Origin: Prevotellaceae bacterium
GTDB taxonomy: Bacteria > Bacteroidota > Bacteroidia > Bacteroidales > Bacteroidaceae
Reading direction: 5' to 3'
Length of the DNA: 50,856 nucleotides
NCBI GenBank assembly: GCA_029219385.1
Contig: JAQXTH010000032.1
Span: 1 to 50,856, forward strand
In this document: positions 16,888 to 26,004 of the stretch, one piece after another
Layout: each line of letters starts with the position of its first letter
Position numbering within the stretch: the stretch's first letter is position 1
Position numbers and translations under genes: made by a program
The notes under the pieces: generated by a model
The model's input: only the letters and a program-made list of their open reading frames with translations
Databases searched by the model: none
Told to the model about the DNA's origin: nothing

Positions 16888-17835
16888 TTACTGTTTGTTT
16901 TCATTCTCTGCGGGCTTTCTCGCATTCTCAACAAGAAGTGCGTCAGCACCAAGTGCAACTGCCTGCTTCAAATCGTTGTCGGCAAGAACGTCTTTCCCCA
17001 TGCGTCTATATATGGTGGCACGGCTGACATAGTTTGTTGCAACGGTCGGCAACAAATCTATTGCTTTAGTGAAATCATAAAGGGCGAGTTTATCCTTGCC
17101 TGCCTCTGCCTCTATAGATCCCCTCACGCTATAAAGTTCTGCCTTGTCGGGATGACAACTCACAAGACTGTCCATTATACTCAAAGCACTAACCACATCT
17201 CCACGCCGAGCCTTCAAAACAGCCCTCGCAGCATGGGCATCGGCAAACGAGGGGTCAACGGCCACGGCTTTGGCATAGCTGCCGAGTGCCTCCTCGGACA
17301 TATTCAACTGCTGATAAGCATAGCCGAGATAAAAATACGCTTGCGCATTGCCCGGCCTCAACTCCAACAAAGAAGAATAATCTCTCAATGCCGGCCGATA
17401 GTTTTTCAAAATAAGATTTACGGCACCACGACGCTCATAGACCTTTGCAAGATTTTCATTTATTCGCAGAGCCTTGCGATAGTACTCCAGTGCATCTTCA
17501 TAGACTTCCTTTTGCTCGGCGATACACCCCAATTGGAAATAGGCTTCGGCATTTGACGGATGACCCGGCAAAAAATCAACAGCCTCCACAAACAACTTTT
17601 CTGCCTTTAACATAGAGTCAGCCAAAAGTTGCCTATATGCCGAGGTGATAAGCGATAAATATTTTTTTTCTTCGGCTTCAGAATATTTCGTAGACGAAGA
17701 GGGACGCTCACCGGCCTCCACTGCATTAACCTTGGGACGATCGCCAAGGGTAATGCGAGTTTGAGCCCCGATTTGCAAAATGCCACCCGGCAGCATAACC
17801 AGCAAAACGAATAAAATCTTTTGTTTTATGCTCAT
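16888..17835 (-). CDS. Exported tetratricopeptide repeat protein
   Basis: The 315-residue protein has a signal peptide (KQKILFVLLVMLPGGILQIGAQ) and about six TPR units from residue 60 onward, for example AEAYFQLGCIAEQKEVYEDA, AQAYFYLGYAYQQLNMSEEA and AELYSVRGSIEAEAGKDKLA. TPR arrays mediate protein-protein contacts; the protein should be periplasmic. It is likely the first gene of a two-gene unit with DUF4301. It is divergent from the GH89 gene. The partner is unknown. Confidence 0.85.
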   Translation of the reverse strand: MSIKQKILFVLLVMLPGGILQIGAQTRITLGDRPKVNAVEAGERPSSSTKYSEAEEKKYLSLITSAYRQLLADSMLKAEKLFVEAVDFLPGHPSNAEAYFQLGCIAEQKEVYEDALEYYRKALRINENLAKVYERRGAVNLILKNYRPALRDYSSLLELRPGNAQAYFYLGYAYQQLNMSEEALGSYAKAVAVDPSFADAHAARAVLKARRGDVVSALSIMDSLVSCHPDKAELYSVRGSIEAEAGKDKLALYDFTKAIDLLPTVATNYVSRATIYRRMGKDVLADNDLKQAVALGADALLVENARKPAENENKQ

Positions 17836-17861
17836 AGTTGAAAAACTGACCTTTTATTTGG

Positions 17862-17869
17862 CAAATATA
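17862..17869 (-). promoter_or_regulatory. -7 box for the TPR gene
   Basis: On the minus strand this reads TATATTTG, a full TAnnTTTG match, 26 nt before the ATG at 17835. The -33 element is not clear. Confidence 0.45.
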
Positions 17870-17933
17870 CTCAATTTTCGTATTCAAGCGATAGATTTCC
17901 GCGGTATTATTCTTTAACAAAAGTTTTTTTATC

Positions 17934-17941
17934 TAATTTTG
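17934..17941 (+). promoter_or_regulatory. -7 box for the GH89 gene
   Basis: TAATTTTG matches TAnnTTTG and gives a leader of about 65 nt to ATG 18015. A TTTG at -33 is not evident, so the call rests on the -7 element and its position. Confidence 0.4.
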
Positions 17942-18014
17942 TAACCAAATTGGCTTTTGCCGAAACAAATACTCTATTTATAAATATTCACTCTTTAAAT
18001 CCTTTTACAACAAA

Positions 18015-20342
18015 ATGAAAAGAATTTCAATTCTAATCATGAGTCTCGTGCTCACATTGGGAGTGATGGCCGACGATTTATCGGCATTCAACGGTCTTGT
18101 GGGCCGTCTGCTCCCAAACCTTTCCTCACAGATTGAGGGAAAGAAATTACCGGCAAAAAAGACCGGCGATTATTTCCAACTGTCAACCGAAAACGGCAAA
18201 CTTATCGTGGGTGGCAACAATGCCAACTCCATGGCTGTGGGTCTCAACTATTACCTCAAATACCACTGCAACACCGTGGTTTCGTGGTTTGTTGACGAAA
18301 AATTTGACGCACCCAAAGCCATCGTGCCTCTCAATGAAACCATCACCATTGATGCCCGTGTAAAAGACCGTTTCTTCCTCAACTACTGTACCTTTGGCTA
18401 CACCATGCCTTGGTGGAACTGGAGAGATTGGGAACATTTCATCGACTGGATGGCACTCAACGGAGTGAACCTTCCGCTCGCCATCACCGGCCAAGAGTCT
18501 ATCTGGCGCAAGGTTTGGATGAAAATGGGCCTCACCGACGAAGAAGTGCGCGCCTATTTCACCGGTCCTGCCCACCTGCCCTGGCACCGCATGATGAACA
18601 TCGACTACTGGCCCGGCCAAGAAGGCAATATCAAGGCTGTGCCCATGTCATGGCTCAACGACCAGGAAGAATTGCAGAAAAAAATCGTAGCTCGCGAACG
18701 TGAGTTTAACATGCGCCCGGTTTTGCCCGCCTTTGCAGGACACGTGCCCCAGGAATTGGCAAAATACTATCCCGATGCAAAAATCACCAAAATCGCAGCA
18801 TGGTCGGGCTACTCTGACGAATATGCCTGCTCTTATCTTGACCCCGAAGATAAACTCTATCCCCAAATACAGAAACTCTTCATGGAAGAAGAAATAAAGA
18901 CCTATGGCACCGACCACATCTACGGTCTTGACCTCTTCAACGAGCTCGAACCGCCCTCGTATAAGTCTGACTATCTCGCTCGCCAAGGCAAGCAGACTTT
19001 TGAAAACCTCAAAAAGGCTGACCCCAAAGCCATTTGGCTTCAGATGACATGGTTGTTCTACAACGAATGGAGAGATTGGGGTGTGCGCGAAAACAAAAAC
19101 GGCGACGTGGCAGCACCGGGCGAACCGGGTGACTCTTGCGCACGTATCCGCAAATATATCACCTCTTATCCGAAAGACCGCTCTATCCTTCTCGACTACT
19201 ATTGCGAAAACACCGAGATTTGGAAGAAGACCGACAAATACTACGGGGTGCCCTATATCTGGTGCTACCTCGGCAACTTTGGTGGCAACACCTCGCTGAG
19301 CGGTAACCTCGCAGAAGTAAACAAGCGCATTGAAAACACTTTTGAAAACGGTGGTTCTAACTTCACCGGTATCGGCTCTACTCTCGAAGGCTTTGACTGC
19401 AATACTTTCATGTATGAATATGTCTTTGAAAAAGCATGGAACATCGAGCAGACCAAAGACATCACAAAATGGATTGAGCATGTGGCTGACGAACGCTCGG
19501 GTGTAAAAGACGAAAACATTCGCGCCGCTTGGCGTCTGCTCACCGAAACCGTATACACAGATCCCGACCACCCCGGACAATGCCCACAAATAAATGTTCG
19601 CCCATTCATGGCTGACAAATGGGGCGAGAGCGAAAACAAATTCCGCACATACTACCGCAATGTTGGCGTGAAATATGACAACAAAGACCTGCTCGATGCC
19701 ATCGAACTGCTGCTCAAAGGCAAGAGCACTGCTCAGAACTACCAACTCGACGTTGTGAACTTCACCCGTCAGTTGCTCGGCAACTATTCGTTTGCCATCT
19801 TCTCCGCCTACAAACAGGCTTACAAGAAAGGCGACATCAACACCATGCACGAGAAAGAGCGTCTCATGCTCTCTATCATGGAAGATGTAGACCGCCTCTG
19901 CGCAACCCAAAACACTTTCCTTGTAGGCAAATGGATTGAAGAGGCACGCGCCAAAGGTGGCAACAACCCTGAAGAAGTGAAATATTACGAACAAAACGCA
20001 CGCAACCTCATCACCACATGGGGCGAAAAAGCAGCTCTGCTCAACGACTACGCAAGCCGCCAGTGGAACGGCCTCGTAGGCTCATTCTATGCACAGCGTT
20101 ATAAACTCTTCTTTGCTGCCGTAAACAAAGCAATGATTGAAGGCAAAGAGTTTGGCGAGAAAGAAGAGAAGGAAGCCCAGAAGACTATCACCGACTTTGA
20201 AGAAAAATGGTGGAAAGACTGCATTGGCGAATTCCCCTCTAAACCTCAAGGCGATGGTGTCGCAATCGCACGCGAACTCGTGGCCAAATGGAAACCTCTC
20301 ATCATGGCCAACAACGACACAAAATATCGCAAAAACAAGTAA
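18015..20342 (+). CDS. GH89 alpha-N-acetylglucosaminidase (NAGLU-like), exported
   Basis: GH89 enzymes release terminal alpha-linked GlcNAc from heparan sulfate ends or from mucin and host glycans. The 775-residue protein has a signal peptide (KRISILIMSLVLTLGVMA) and the three NAGLU domains. The catalytic domain includes NYCTFGYTMPWWNWRDWEHF and NLPLAITGQESIW. Two candidate catalytic Glu residues are Glu310 in LFNELEPP and Glu458 in GIGSTLEGFD; these appear to match Glu316 and Glu446 of human NAGLU. The protein should act in the periplasm or at the cell surface. The next gene encodes an HGSNAT-like membrane acetyltransferase, though a terminator lies between. No SusCD pair is nearby, so this is not a classical polysaccharide utilisation locus. 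Confidence 0.93.
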   Translation: MKRISILIMSLVLTLGVMADDLSAFNGLVGRLLPNLSSQIEGKKLPAKKTGDYFQLSTENGKLIVGGNNANSMAVGLNYYLKYHCNTVVSWFVDEKFDAPKAIVPLNETITIDARVKDRFFLNYCTFGYTMPWWNWRDWEHFIDWMALNGVNLPLAITGQESIWRKVWMKMGLTDEEVRAYFTGPAHLPWHRMMNIDYWPGQEGNIKAVPMSWLNDQEELQKKIVAREREFNMRPVLPAFAGHVPQELAKYYPDAKITKIAAWSGYSDEYACSYLDPEDKLYPQIQKLFMEEEIKTYGTDHIYGLDLFNELEPPSYKSDYLARQGKQTFENLKKADPKAIWLQMTWLFYNEWRDWGVRENKNGDVAAPGEPGDSCARIRKYITSYPKDRSILLDYYCENTEIWKKTDKYYGVPYIWCYLGNFGGNTSLSGNLAEVNKRIENTFENGGSNFTGIGSTLEGFDCNTFMYEYVFEKAWNIEQTKDITKWIEHVADERSGVKDENIRAAWRLLTETVYTDPDHPGQCPQINVRPFMADKWGESENKFRTYYRNVGVKYDNKDLLDAIELLLKGKSTAQNYQLDVVNFTRQLLGNYSFAIFSAYKQAYKKGDINTMHEKERLMLSIMEDVDRLCATQNTFLVGKWIEEARAKGGNNPEEVKYYEQNARNLITTWGEKAALLNDYASRQWNGLVGSFYAQRYKLFFAAVNKAMIEGKEFGEKEEKEAQKTITDFEEKWWKDCIGEFPSKPQGDGVAIARELVAKWKPLIMANNDTKYRKNK

Positions 20343-20385
20343 CAAATAATTTCCCGGCCTGATTTACCTTGCAGGCTGAAATGCC

Positions 20386-20453
20386 AAAGAGCCAAGAACA
20401 TGTGGCAACACCTTTTTTTCGGTCAAAGCCACGTTCTTGGCTCTTTTCTTTTT
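20386..20453 (+). terminator. Terminator after GH89
   Basis: AAAGAGCCAAGAAC with GTGGC (20386-20406) pairs with GCCAC and GTTCTTGGCTCTTT (20428-20446) with a small bulge, and a T-rich tract follows. It lies between GH89 and the acetyltransferase gene and may be partly read through. Confidence 0.75.
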
Positions 20454-20476
20454 AATATTTTCATAATCACAACACG

Positions 20477-21634
20477 ATGAACAGAATACTCGCTCTCGAC
20501 GTATTACGCGGAATTACCATTGCCGGCATGATTGTCTTCAACACCTGCTCGGGCTTCCACTATGCCCCACTCTACCACGCACCTTGGATTGGTCTAACCC
20601 TTGCAGACATGGCTTTTCCTCTCTTTATGTTTATAATGGGCATCACCACATACCTTTCACTGAGCAAAAAAGGATTTGAACCCTCCGCTACTGCTCTTCG
20701 CAAGATTACCACTCGCACAATGGGCATAATACTGGTATGTTGGGCTTTTGATTGGACAGGACATTTCTTATGGAGCATGTTTGGCAACAGCAGTACAGAC
20801 CTCCCGTTTGGCGAACGGCTATGGAAAGCCGTCAATTGTTTTGAATATCTTCGCTTGTCGGGCGTATTGGTGCGCTTGGCACTCTGCTATTGCTTTTGTG
20901 CCTTGCTTGCCATCACGGTCAGCCACAAACGTTTTCCGTGGATTATCGTTGGCATACTTACAACCTACTACATTATTCTATTGTCGGGCAATGGTTTTGA
21001 ACGCAGCGAAGATAACATTTTGGGAATTGTAGACCGTGGTTTGTTGGGGTTAAACCACATGTGCAACGATAGCGGCATAGACCCCGAGGGCGTTTTGAGC
21101 ACCCTGCCCGGAGTGGCCCACACCATGATAGGTTTCTGCATAGGGCACATGATGTTCTCACGTTCTGCCCGAAATAGCGAAATGACCACCCTGCTGCTCA
21201 AGTTAATGCTCATCGGTGCAGCCTTATTACTATGTGGATATATAGTTTCGTTGGTTTGTCCGTTGAGCAAAAAAATATGGTCGCCATCTTTTGTGATGAT
21301 GATGTGTGGTGCTGGTGCGCTATTGTTGGGATTGCTAATCTATATGCTCGACATGAAGCATATTGGCAGAAAACACATGACACTGTTTTGCGTGTTGGGA
21401 GCCAACCCTCTGTTTCTCTATCTGCTGAGCGAAGCAGTGATTTGGCCTCTTGAACTCATCAAATTCCAAACAAGCAACGGCATAACAGATTTGTGGGGCA
21501 TTATCTTTTGGCATGGCCTTGTGCCAATCTTTGGCACTCACTTAGGCGATCTCATTTTTGCCTTGCTCAATGTGGGCTTTTGTGGTTTGGTGGGCTGGGT
21601 GATGTATCGCAAAAAGATTTTCATAAAACTCTAA
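20477..21634 (+). CDS. HGSNAT-like membrane acetyltransferase (COG4299/DUF5009)
   Basis: The family includes human heparan-alpha-glucosaminide N-acetyltransferase, which moves an acetyl group from cytosolic acetyl-CoA across a membrane onto terminal glucosamine. The 385-residue protein has about ten hydrophobic helices. The N-terminal signature is LALDVLRGITIAGMIVFNT, followed by His34 in YHAPWIGLTLADMAFPLFMF and IMGITTYLS. Later segments include GVLVRLALCYCFCALLA and GANPLFLYLLSEAV. It follows GH89 and precedes greA by 20 nt. Adjacency to an alpha-N-acetylglucosaminidase supports a role on amino-sugar termini, but the substrate is inferred. Confidence 0.85.
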   Translation: MNRILALDVLRGITIAGMIVFNTCSGFHYAPLYHAPWIGLTLADMAFPLFMFIMGITTYLSLSKKGFEPSATALRKITTRTMGIILVCWAFDWTGHFLWSMFGNSSTDLPFGERLWKAVNCFEYLRLSGVLVRLALCYCFCALLAITVSHKRFPWIIVGILTTYYIILLSGNGFERSEDNILGIVDRGLLGLNHMCNDSGIDPEGVLSTLPGVAHTMIGFCIGHMMFSRSARNSEMTTLLLKLMLIGAALLLCGYIVSLVCPLSKKIWSPSFVMMMCGAGALLLGLLIYMLDMKHIGRKHMTLFCVLGANPLFLYLLSEAVIWPLELIKFQTSNGITDLWGIIFWHGLVPIFGTHLGDLIFALLNVGFCGLVGWVMYRKKIFIKL

Positions 21635-21654
21635 AAATAAAAGCGAATAACGAT

Positions 21655-22119
21655 ATGGAATATATGTCACAAGAAGGCTACGATGAACTGGTGACCGAAA
21701 TAGAACAACTGGAAAAGATTGACCTGCCAGCGGCGCGCGATGCCATAGCTGAGGCTCGCGACAAGGGCGATCTCAGCGAAAACTTTGAATACCATGCCGC
21801 CAAGCGCGAACAAGGCCGCATTTTGGGTCGCATACGTTTCAAACGTCGTGTGTTGGAGAATGCTCGTGTGCTCGATCGCTCACGCCTCAAGGGTGATGTG
21901 GTAGGTCTGCTGAGCCGTGTCAAAATAACCAACCTCGCCAATAATATGTCAATGACCTACACCGTGGTAAGCCCTCATGAAACCAACCTGCGAGAAGGAA
22001 AAATCTCTATCAAATCACCTATCGGGCAAGCCCTCACGGGCAAAAAAGCCGGCGACATCGTCAATGTGCAAGTGCCGGCCGGCACGCTAAAACTACGTAT
22101 CGACGAAGTGTCGCTTTAG
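21655..22119 (+). CDS. greA: Transcription elongation factor GreA
   Basis: GreA rescues backtracked RNA polymerase by stimulating cleavage of the nascent RNA. The 154-residue length is typical. The N-terminal coiled coil holds the acidic tip (EARDKGDLSENFEYHAA, with D and E residues that act in the polymerase channel). The C-terminal FKBP-like domain ends with KSPIGQALTGKKAGDIVNVQVPAG. ATG 21655 is chosen; the frame stays open further upstream within the preceding gene, but homology starts here. It lies 20 nt after the acetyltransferase gene. Confidence 0.95.
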   Translation: MEYMSQEGYDELVTEIEQLEKIDLPAARDAIAEARDKGDLSENFEYHAAKREQGRILGRIRFKRRVLENARVLDRSRLKGDVVGLLSRVKITNLANNMSMTYTVVSPHETNLREGKISIKSPIGQALTGKKAGDIVNVQVPAGTLKLRIDEVSL

Positions 22120-22356
22120 CCAATAAAAAAGACTTCTGTTCCACATTTCTTCTTGCTTGATTTCAAATAACAATCAATCTCTTTGAGTATATTATAAAAT
22201 ACAAAAGAAACCAAAAAAGACTGATGCTTCGCAAGGATGGAATGAAAGCATGACACACGTCAAACACACACATAATAATCCCCACATACAAAGCAACATC
22301 TCAAACAGCCCTCCTGCCATTTCGTCAGTACTAATACGCCCTTTTGTCGCAAATTT

Positions 22357-22369
22357 TGTCATTTTGACA
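22357..22369 (+). promoter_or_regulatory. Palindrome upstream of the Hsp20 sigma-54-like promoter
   Basis: TGTCA-TTT-TGACA is a perfect dyad 13 bp before the -24 element of the hsp20 promoter. TTTTGTC occurs twice (22342-22348 and 22354-22360). The core GTCA-N3-TGAC resembles sites of some sigma-54 activators such as NorR, but the site is much closer to the promoter than usual. It may be an operator for another regulator. Confidence 0.4.
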
Positions 22370-22382
22370 CATTGGGGAGTGT

Positions 22383-22397
22383 TGGCACGAATTGTGC
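22383..22397 (+). promoter_or_regulatory. Sigma-54-like -24/-12 promoter of hsp20
   Basis: TGGCACGAATTGTGC has GG at -24 and GC at -12 separated by exactly 10 bases, with a full TGGCAC left half. The right half GTGC departs from the preferred TTGC. Transcription would start near 22409, leaving a 74-nt leader before ATG 22483. Confidence 0.6.
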
Positions 22398-22482
22398 GAT
22401 ATATATAAAGTGAAAACCAATAGCAACAAAGCTTGAGGCAGACAAAAAATAATTTATAAAACTTTTAAAACAGGAGGTTATT

Positions 22483-22911
22483 ATGTTACCGGTTATGAAA
22501 TCCAACGGTTGGTTCCCAACCATGTTTGATGAGTTCATCAACAACGAGTGGATGCCTAAAATGAAAAGCACCGAACCCGCTATCAACGTCAAAGAAAACG
22601 ACAAGGCCTACACAATGGAAATGGCCGCTCCCGGCATCAAAAAGGAGTTCTGCCGTATCAACATCAACAATGACGGCAACCTTGAAGTGGCAATCGAGAA
22701 CAAACTTGAGCACAAAGAGGAAAACAAGAAAGAACACTACATTCGCCGCGAGTTCAGCTACTCCAATTACCAACAAACCTTTGTGTTGCCCGACAATGTT
22801 GTGAAAGACAACATCTCTGCAAAAGTCGACAATGGCGTGCTGACTATCATCATGCCTAAAATCAACAAAGCCGAAGAGAAACAAAACAAACGACAAATAG
22901 AAATCGCATAA
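22483..22911 (+). CDS. Small heat shock protein Hsp20
   Basis: Hsp20 proteins are ATP-independent holdases that form oligomers and limit aggregation. The 142-residue protein has a short N-terminal segment, an alpha-crystallin domain at about 32-125 (AINVKENDKAYTMEMAAPGIKK to KVDNGVLTIIMPK) and a basic C-terminal tail. The start is preceded by AGGAGG at 22472-22477 with a 5-nt spacer, a strong Shine-Dalgarno of a kind rare in Bacteroidetes. The gene stands alone between greA and frdB, has a sigma-54-like promoter and ends at a strong terminator. This layout suggests stress-regulated expression. Confidence 0.93.
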   Translation: MLPVMKSNGWFPTMFDEFINNEWMPKMKSTEPAINVKENDKAYTMEMAAPGIKKEFCRININNDGNLEVAIENKLEHKEENKKEHYIRREFSYSNYQQTFVLPDNVVKDNISAKVDNGVLTIIMPKINKAEEKQNKRQIEIA

Positions 22912-22962
22912 TGCAATTTCTCTACGGTTAGTTTTCTCTGAATTGTTAAGGGTTAATATCAC

Positions 22963-23007
22963 AAGCGAGACGACAAGCATTCTTTCATGTATTGTTGTCT
23001 CGCTTTT
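22963..23007 (+). terminator. Terminator of hsp20
   Basis: AAGCGAGACGACAA (22963-22976) pairs with TTGTTGTCTCGCTT (22992-23005), with one G-U pair, and TTC follows. It lies 51 nt after the hsp20 stop. Confidence 0.8.
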
Positions 23008-23135
23008 CTGTTATTAAATCCCACCACAAAACAATTCCACCTTTGGTAGTGAGCATTTCTTATTTTCCTATTACAATTGATAACTCTCACGGATAATCAT
23101 AAATTCAAAAGGGTCATCAGAAGTGAATTTAACTA

Positions 23136-23179
23136 TATAAAAAAAGCACCATATCGCGCGATATGGTGCTTTTTTTATA
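23136..23179. terminator. Perfect 44-bp palindrome, terminator of frdCAB
   Basis: Each half is TATAAAAAAAGCACCATATCGC or its complement, with no mismatch and no central loop, and seven A/T on both sides of the GC-rich part. It should end transcription from either strand, chiefly the minus-strand frdCAB operon 32 nt away. Confidence 0.85.
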
Positions 23180-23210
23180 AAATTAACCTATCAGGTAATT
23201 AAACAAAATA

Positions 23211-23969
23211 TCAGTCTTTTAGTTTTGCCGATATATATTCGCGGTTGAGACGTGCGATGTTGGCAATTGTCTCGTTTTTGGGACAAACGGCCTCACAAGC
23301 GCGAGTGTTGGTACAGTTACCAAAACCAAGTTCGTCCATACGAGCCACCATTGCCTTTGCGCGTTTGGCAGCCTCGGGGCGACCTTGAGGCAACAAAGCG
23401 AGTTGGCTCACCTTTGAGCTGACAAAGAGCATGGCAGAACCATTCTTGCAGGCTGCAACGCAGGCACCGCAACCAATGCAAGTGGCACAGTCCATAGCCT
23501 CATCTGCATTCTGCTTGGGAATAAGAATTGCGTTGGCATCTTGGGGCTGACCGGTACGCACCGAAGTGTAGCCACCTGCCTGAATAATCTTGTCAAATGC
23601 CGAGCGGTCAACCATGCAGTCCTTGATTACGGGGAATGCAGCCGAACGCCAAGGCTCAACAGTGATTACGTCGCCGTCTTTAAAACGACGCATATAAAGT
23701 TGACAGGTTGTGGCACCGGTGGCAGTCTTGCCATGAGGAGTTCCGTTTATGTAAAGTGAGCACATTCCACAAATACCCTCGCGACAGTCGTGGTCGAAGA
23801 CAAAGGGTTCTTGTCCTTCCTCGATGAGTTCCTCATTGAGAATGTCGAGCATTTCAAGGAAAGAAGTGTCGTCGGGAATGTTTTTCATCTCTCGTGTATC
23901 GAAATGACCCTTATCCTTAGGACCATTCTGCTTCCAATATTTTAAGGTGAAAGAAATATTTTTTGCCAT
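23211..23969 (-). CDS. frdB: Fumarate reductase/succinate dehydrogenase iron-sulfur subunit
   Basis: The subunit carries electrons between the membrane cytochrome and the flavoprotein. In the 252-residue protein the [2Fe-2S] ligands are Cys62, Cys67, Cys70 and Cys89 (CREGICGMC). The [4Fe-4S] and [3Fe-4S] ligands lie in [14 protein letters not shown] (161-174) and [12 protein letters not shown] (219-230). All expected cysteines are present. It is the last gene of frdCAB, 23 nt after frdA. In gut Bacteroidales this complex works mainly as a menaquinol:fumarate reductase leading to succinate and propionate; direction cannot be told from sequence. Confidence 0.95.
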   Translation of the reverse strand: MAKNISFTLKYWKQNGPKDKGHFDTREMKNIPDDTSFLEMLDILNEELIEEGQEPFVFDHDCREGICGMCSLYINGTPHGKTATGATTCQLYMRRFKDGDVITVEPWRSAAFPVIKDCMVDRSAFDKIIQAGGYTSVRTGQPQDANAILIPKQNADEAMDCATCIGCGACVAACKNGSAMLFVSSKVSQLALLPQGRPEAAKRAKAMVARMDELGFGNCTNTRACEAVCPKNETIANIARLNREYISAKLKD

Positions 23970-23992
23970 TGTTTTAAGGTTTTAAGGGTTAA

Positions 23993-25972
23993 TTAGTTTT
24001 TGTAGTTACGTGTCTGAACCTTGATAATCTCATATTCGAGCGGTTCTTTGGAGAGAACAGGAGCAGTATCATCGTTGCCCTGATATTCCCAACAGCCCAC
24101 ATAGAAGAAGTTTTGGTCGTCGCGTTTTGCTTCGCCCTCTTCTGTCTGATGTTCCTCGCGGAAGTGGCCGCCACACGACTCTTCGCGATGCAAAGCATCG
24201 TTGGCAATAAGTTCACCCATCAAGATAAAGTCACGCAAATGAATTGCCTTGTCGAGTTCTACATTGAGACCCTCTTTGCTGCCCGGCACAAACAAGTTTT
24301 CGTTAAACTCTTTGCGAATGTTCTTGAGCAGTTTGAGACCCTCTTCAAGACCGGCTTTGGTTCGTCCCATACCAACGTGTTCCCACATGATATGACCCAA
24401 TTCCTTATGTATAGAGTCAACCGAGCGTTTACCCTTGATATTCATAATGCGGTCAATCTCTGCCTGAACGCCCTCTTCTGCCTTTTTAAACTCAGGCAGG
24501 TCAACAGAAAGGCGTGGCCAAATGGCTTGATCGGCAAGATAGTTCTGAATGGTATAGGGCAACACGAAATAACCATCGGCCAAACCCTGCATGAGGGCAG
24601 AAGCACCAAGGCGGTTTGCTCCGTGGTCAGAGAAGTTACACTCACCAATGGCAAAAAGGCCGGGAATAGAGGTCTGCAACTCATAATCAACCCAAACACC
24701 ACCCATCGTATAGTGAATTGCCGGGAAAATCATCATCGGGTTGTAATATTCAACTCCGTCGACAGTCTTGGCAAGTTCACCGGGATTAACATCGGTGATT
24801 TCCTCATACATATCAAAGAGGTTGCCATAGCGTTGGCGAATTTCATCTATGCCGAGACGTTGGATAGACTCCGAGAAATCAAGGAACACGGCCAAACCGG
24901 TATTGTTGACACCAAAGCCTTTGTCGCAACGCTCTTTGGCGGCACGGCTGGCCACATCGCGCGGCACAAGGTTGCCGAATGCCGGATAACGACGCTCCAA
25001 ATAATAGTCACGCTTGTCTTCGGGAATATCGCTGCCCTTTATTTCGCCACGCTGCAGTTTCTTGGCATCTTCAATGTCTTTTGGAACCCAAATACGTCCA
25101 TCGTTACGAAGCGACTCTGACATAAGGGTCAGTTTAGACTGCTTGTCACCGTGAACAGGGATACAAGTGGGGTGGATTTGCACATATGAAGGATTTGCAA
25201 ACATTGCGCCCTTGCGATAACACTGAATGGCTGCAGTGCAGTTGCAACCCATGGCGTTGGTAGAAAGGAAATATGTGTTGCCATATCCACCGGTGGCAAT
25301 CACAACGGCATTGGCAGAGAAACGCTCCAACTTGCCGGTCACAAGATTTTTGGCGATAATGCCGCGAGCACGACCCTCGACAATCACCACATCTTCCATT
25401 TCATAACGAGTGTAGAGTTTCACCTTGCCGGCTTCAACCATGCGGCTGAGTGCGCTATATGCGCCAAGCAATAACTGCTGACCGGTCTGACCCTTGGCAT
25501 AGAATGTGCGGCTCACCTGAGCACCACCAAACGAACGGTTGGCCAACATGCCACCATATTCACGAGCAAAGGGAACTCCCTGTGCAACACACTGATCGAT
25601 GATATTGTTGCTCACCTCAGCCAAACGATAAACATTGGCTTCACGAGCACGATAGTCACCACCCTTCACTGTGTCGTAAAACAAGCGGTAAACCGAGTCG
25701 CCATCGTTCTGATAATTCTTAGCAGCATTGATACCACCTTGAGCAGCAATAGAGTGGGCGCGACGAGGCGAGTCTTGTATGCAGAAATTATATACATTGA
25801 AACCCATTTCACCAAGCGAAGCGGCCGCGCTGGCTCCTGCCAAACCGGTGCCGACAACGATAACGTCGAGTTTCAGTTTGTTTTTTGGGTTCACCAATCT
25901 TTGGTGAGCTTTATAGTTGGTCCATTTTTCGGCTACGGGACCCTCCGGTATTCTTGAATTGATTGTTGCCAT
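23993..25972 (-). CDS. frdA: Fumarate reductase/succinate dehydrogenase flavoprotein subunit
   Basis: This is the catalytic subunit with covalent FAD, interconverting fumarate and succinate. The 659-residue protein has the FAD-binding loop [17 protein letters not shown] (39-55). The probable flavin-linked His73 lies in [15 protein letters not shown]. Substrate-site segments include [19 protein letters not shown] and [16 protein letters not shown]. The C-terminal domain has the [22 protein letters not shown] region. The gene lies between frdC (32-nt gap) and frdB, the order typical of the class with a single cytochrome b subunit. Confidence 0.96.
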   Translation of the reverse strand: MATINSRIPEGPVAEKWTNYKAHQRLVNPKNKLKLDVIVVGTGLAGASAAASLGEMGFNVYNFCIQDSPRRAHSIAAQGGINAAKNYQNDGDSVYRLFYDTVKGGDYRAREANVYRLAEVSNNIIDQCVAQGVPFAREYGGMLANRSFGGAQVSRTFYAKGQTGQQLLLGAYSALSRMVEAGKVKLYTRYEMEDVVIVEGRARGIIAKNLVTGKLERFSANAVVIATGGYGNTYFLSTNAMGCNCTAAIQCYRKGAMFANPSYVQIHPTCIPVHGDKQSKLTLMSESLRNDGRIWVPKDIEDAKKLQRGEIKGSDIPEDKRDYYLERRYPAFGNLVPRDVASRAAKERCDKGFGVNNTGLAVFLDFSESIQRLGIDEIRQRYGNLFDMYEEITDVNPGELAKTVDGVEYYNPMMIFPAIHYTMGGVWVDYELQTSIPGLFAIGECNFSDHGANRLGASALMQGLADGYFVLPYTIQNYLADQAIWPRLSVDLPEFKKAEEGVQAEIDRIMNIKGKRSVDSIHKELGHIMWEHVGMGRTKAGLEEGLKLLKNIRKEFNENLFVPGSKEGLNVELDKAIHLRDFILMGELIANDALHREESCGGHFREEHQTEEGEAKRDDQNFFYVGCWEYQGNDDTAPVLSKEPLEYEIIKVQTRNYKN

Positions 25973-26004
25973 TTTGTGTTTCGTTTTAAAAGATTAACAA
26001 TCGT

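Noticed and set aside
18648-19994. 448-codon antisense frame within the GH89 gene
   Set aside because: The plus strand encodes a complete GH89 enzyme with catalytic residues; the antisense frame matches nothing recognisable and reflects codon bias.
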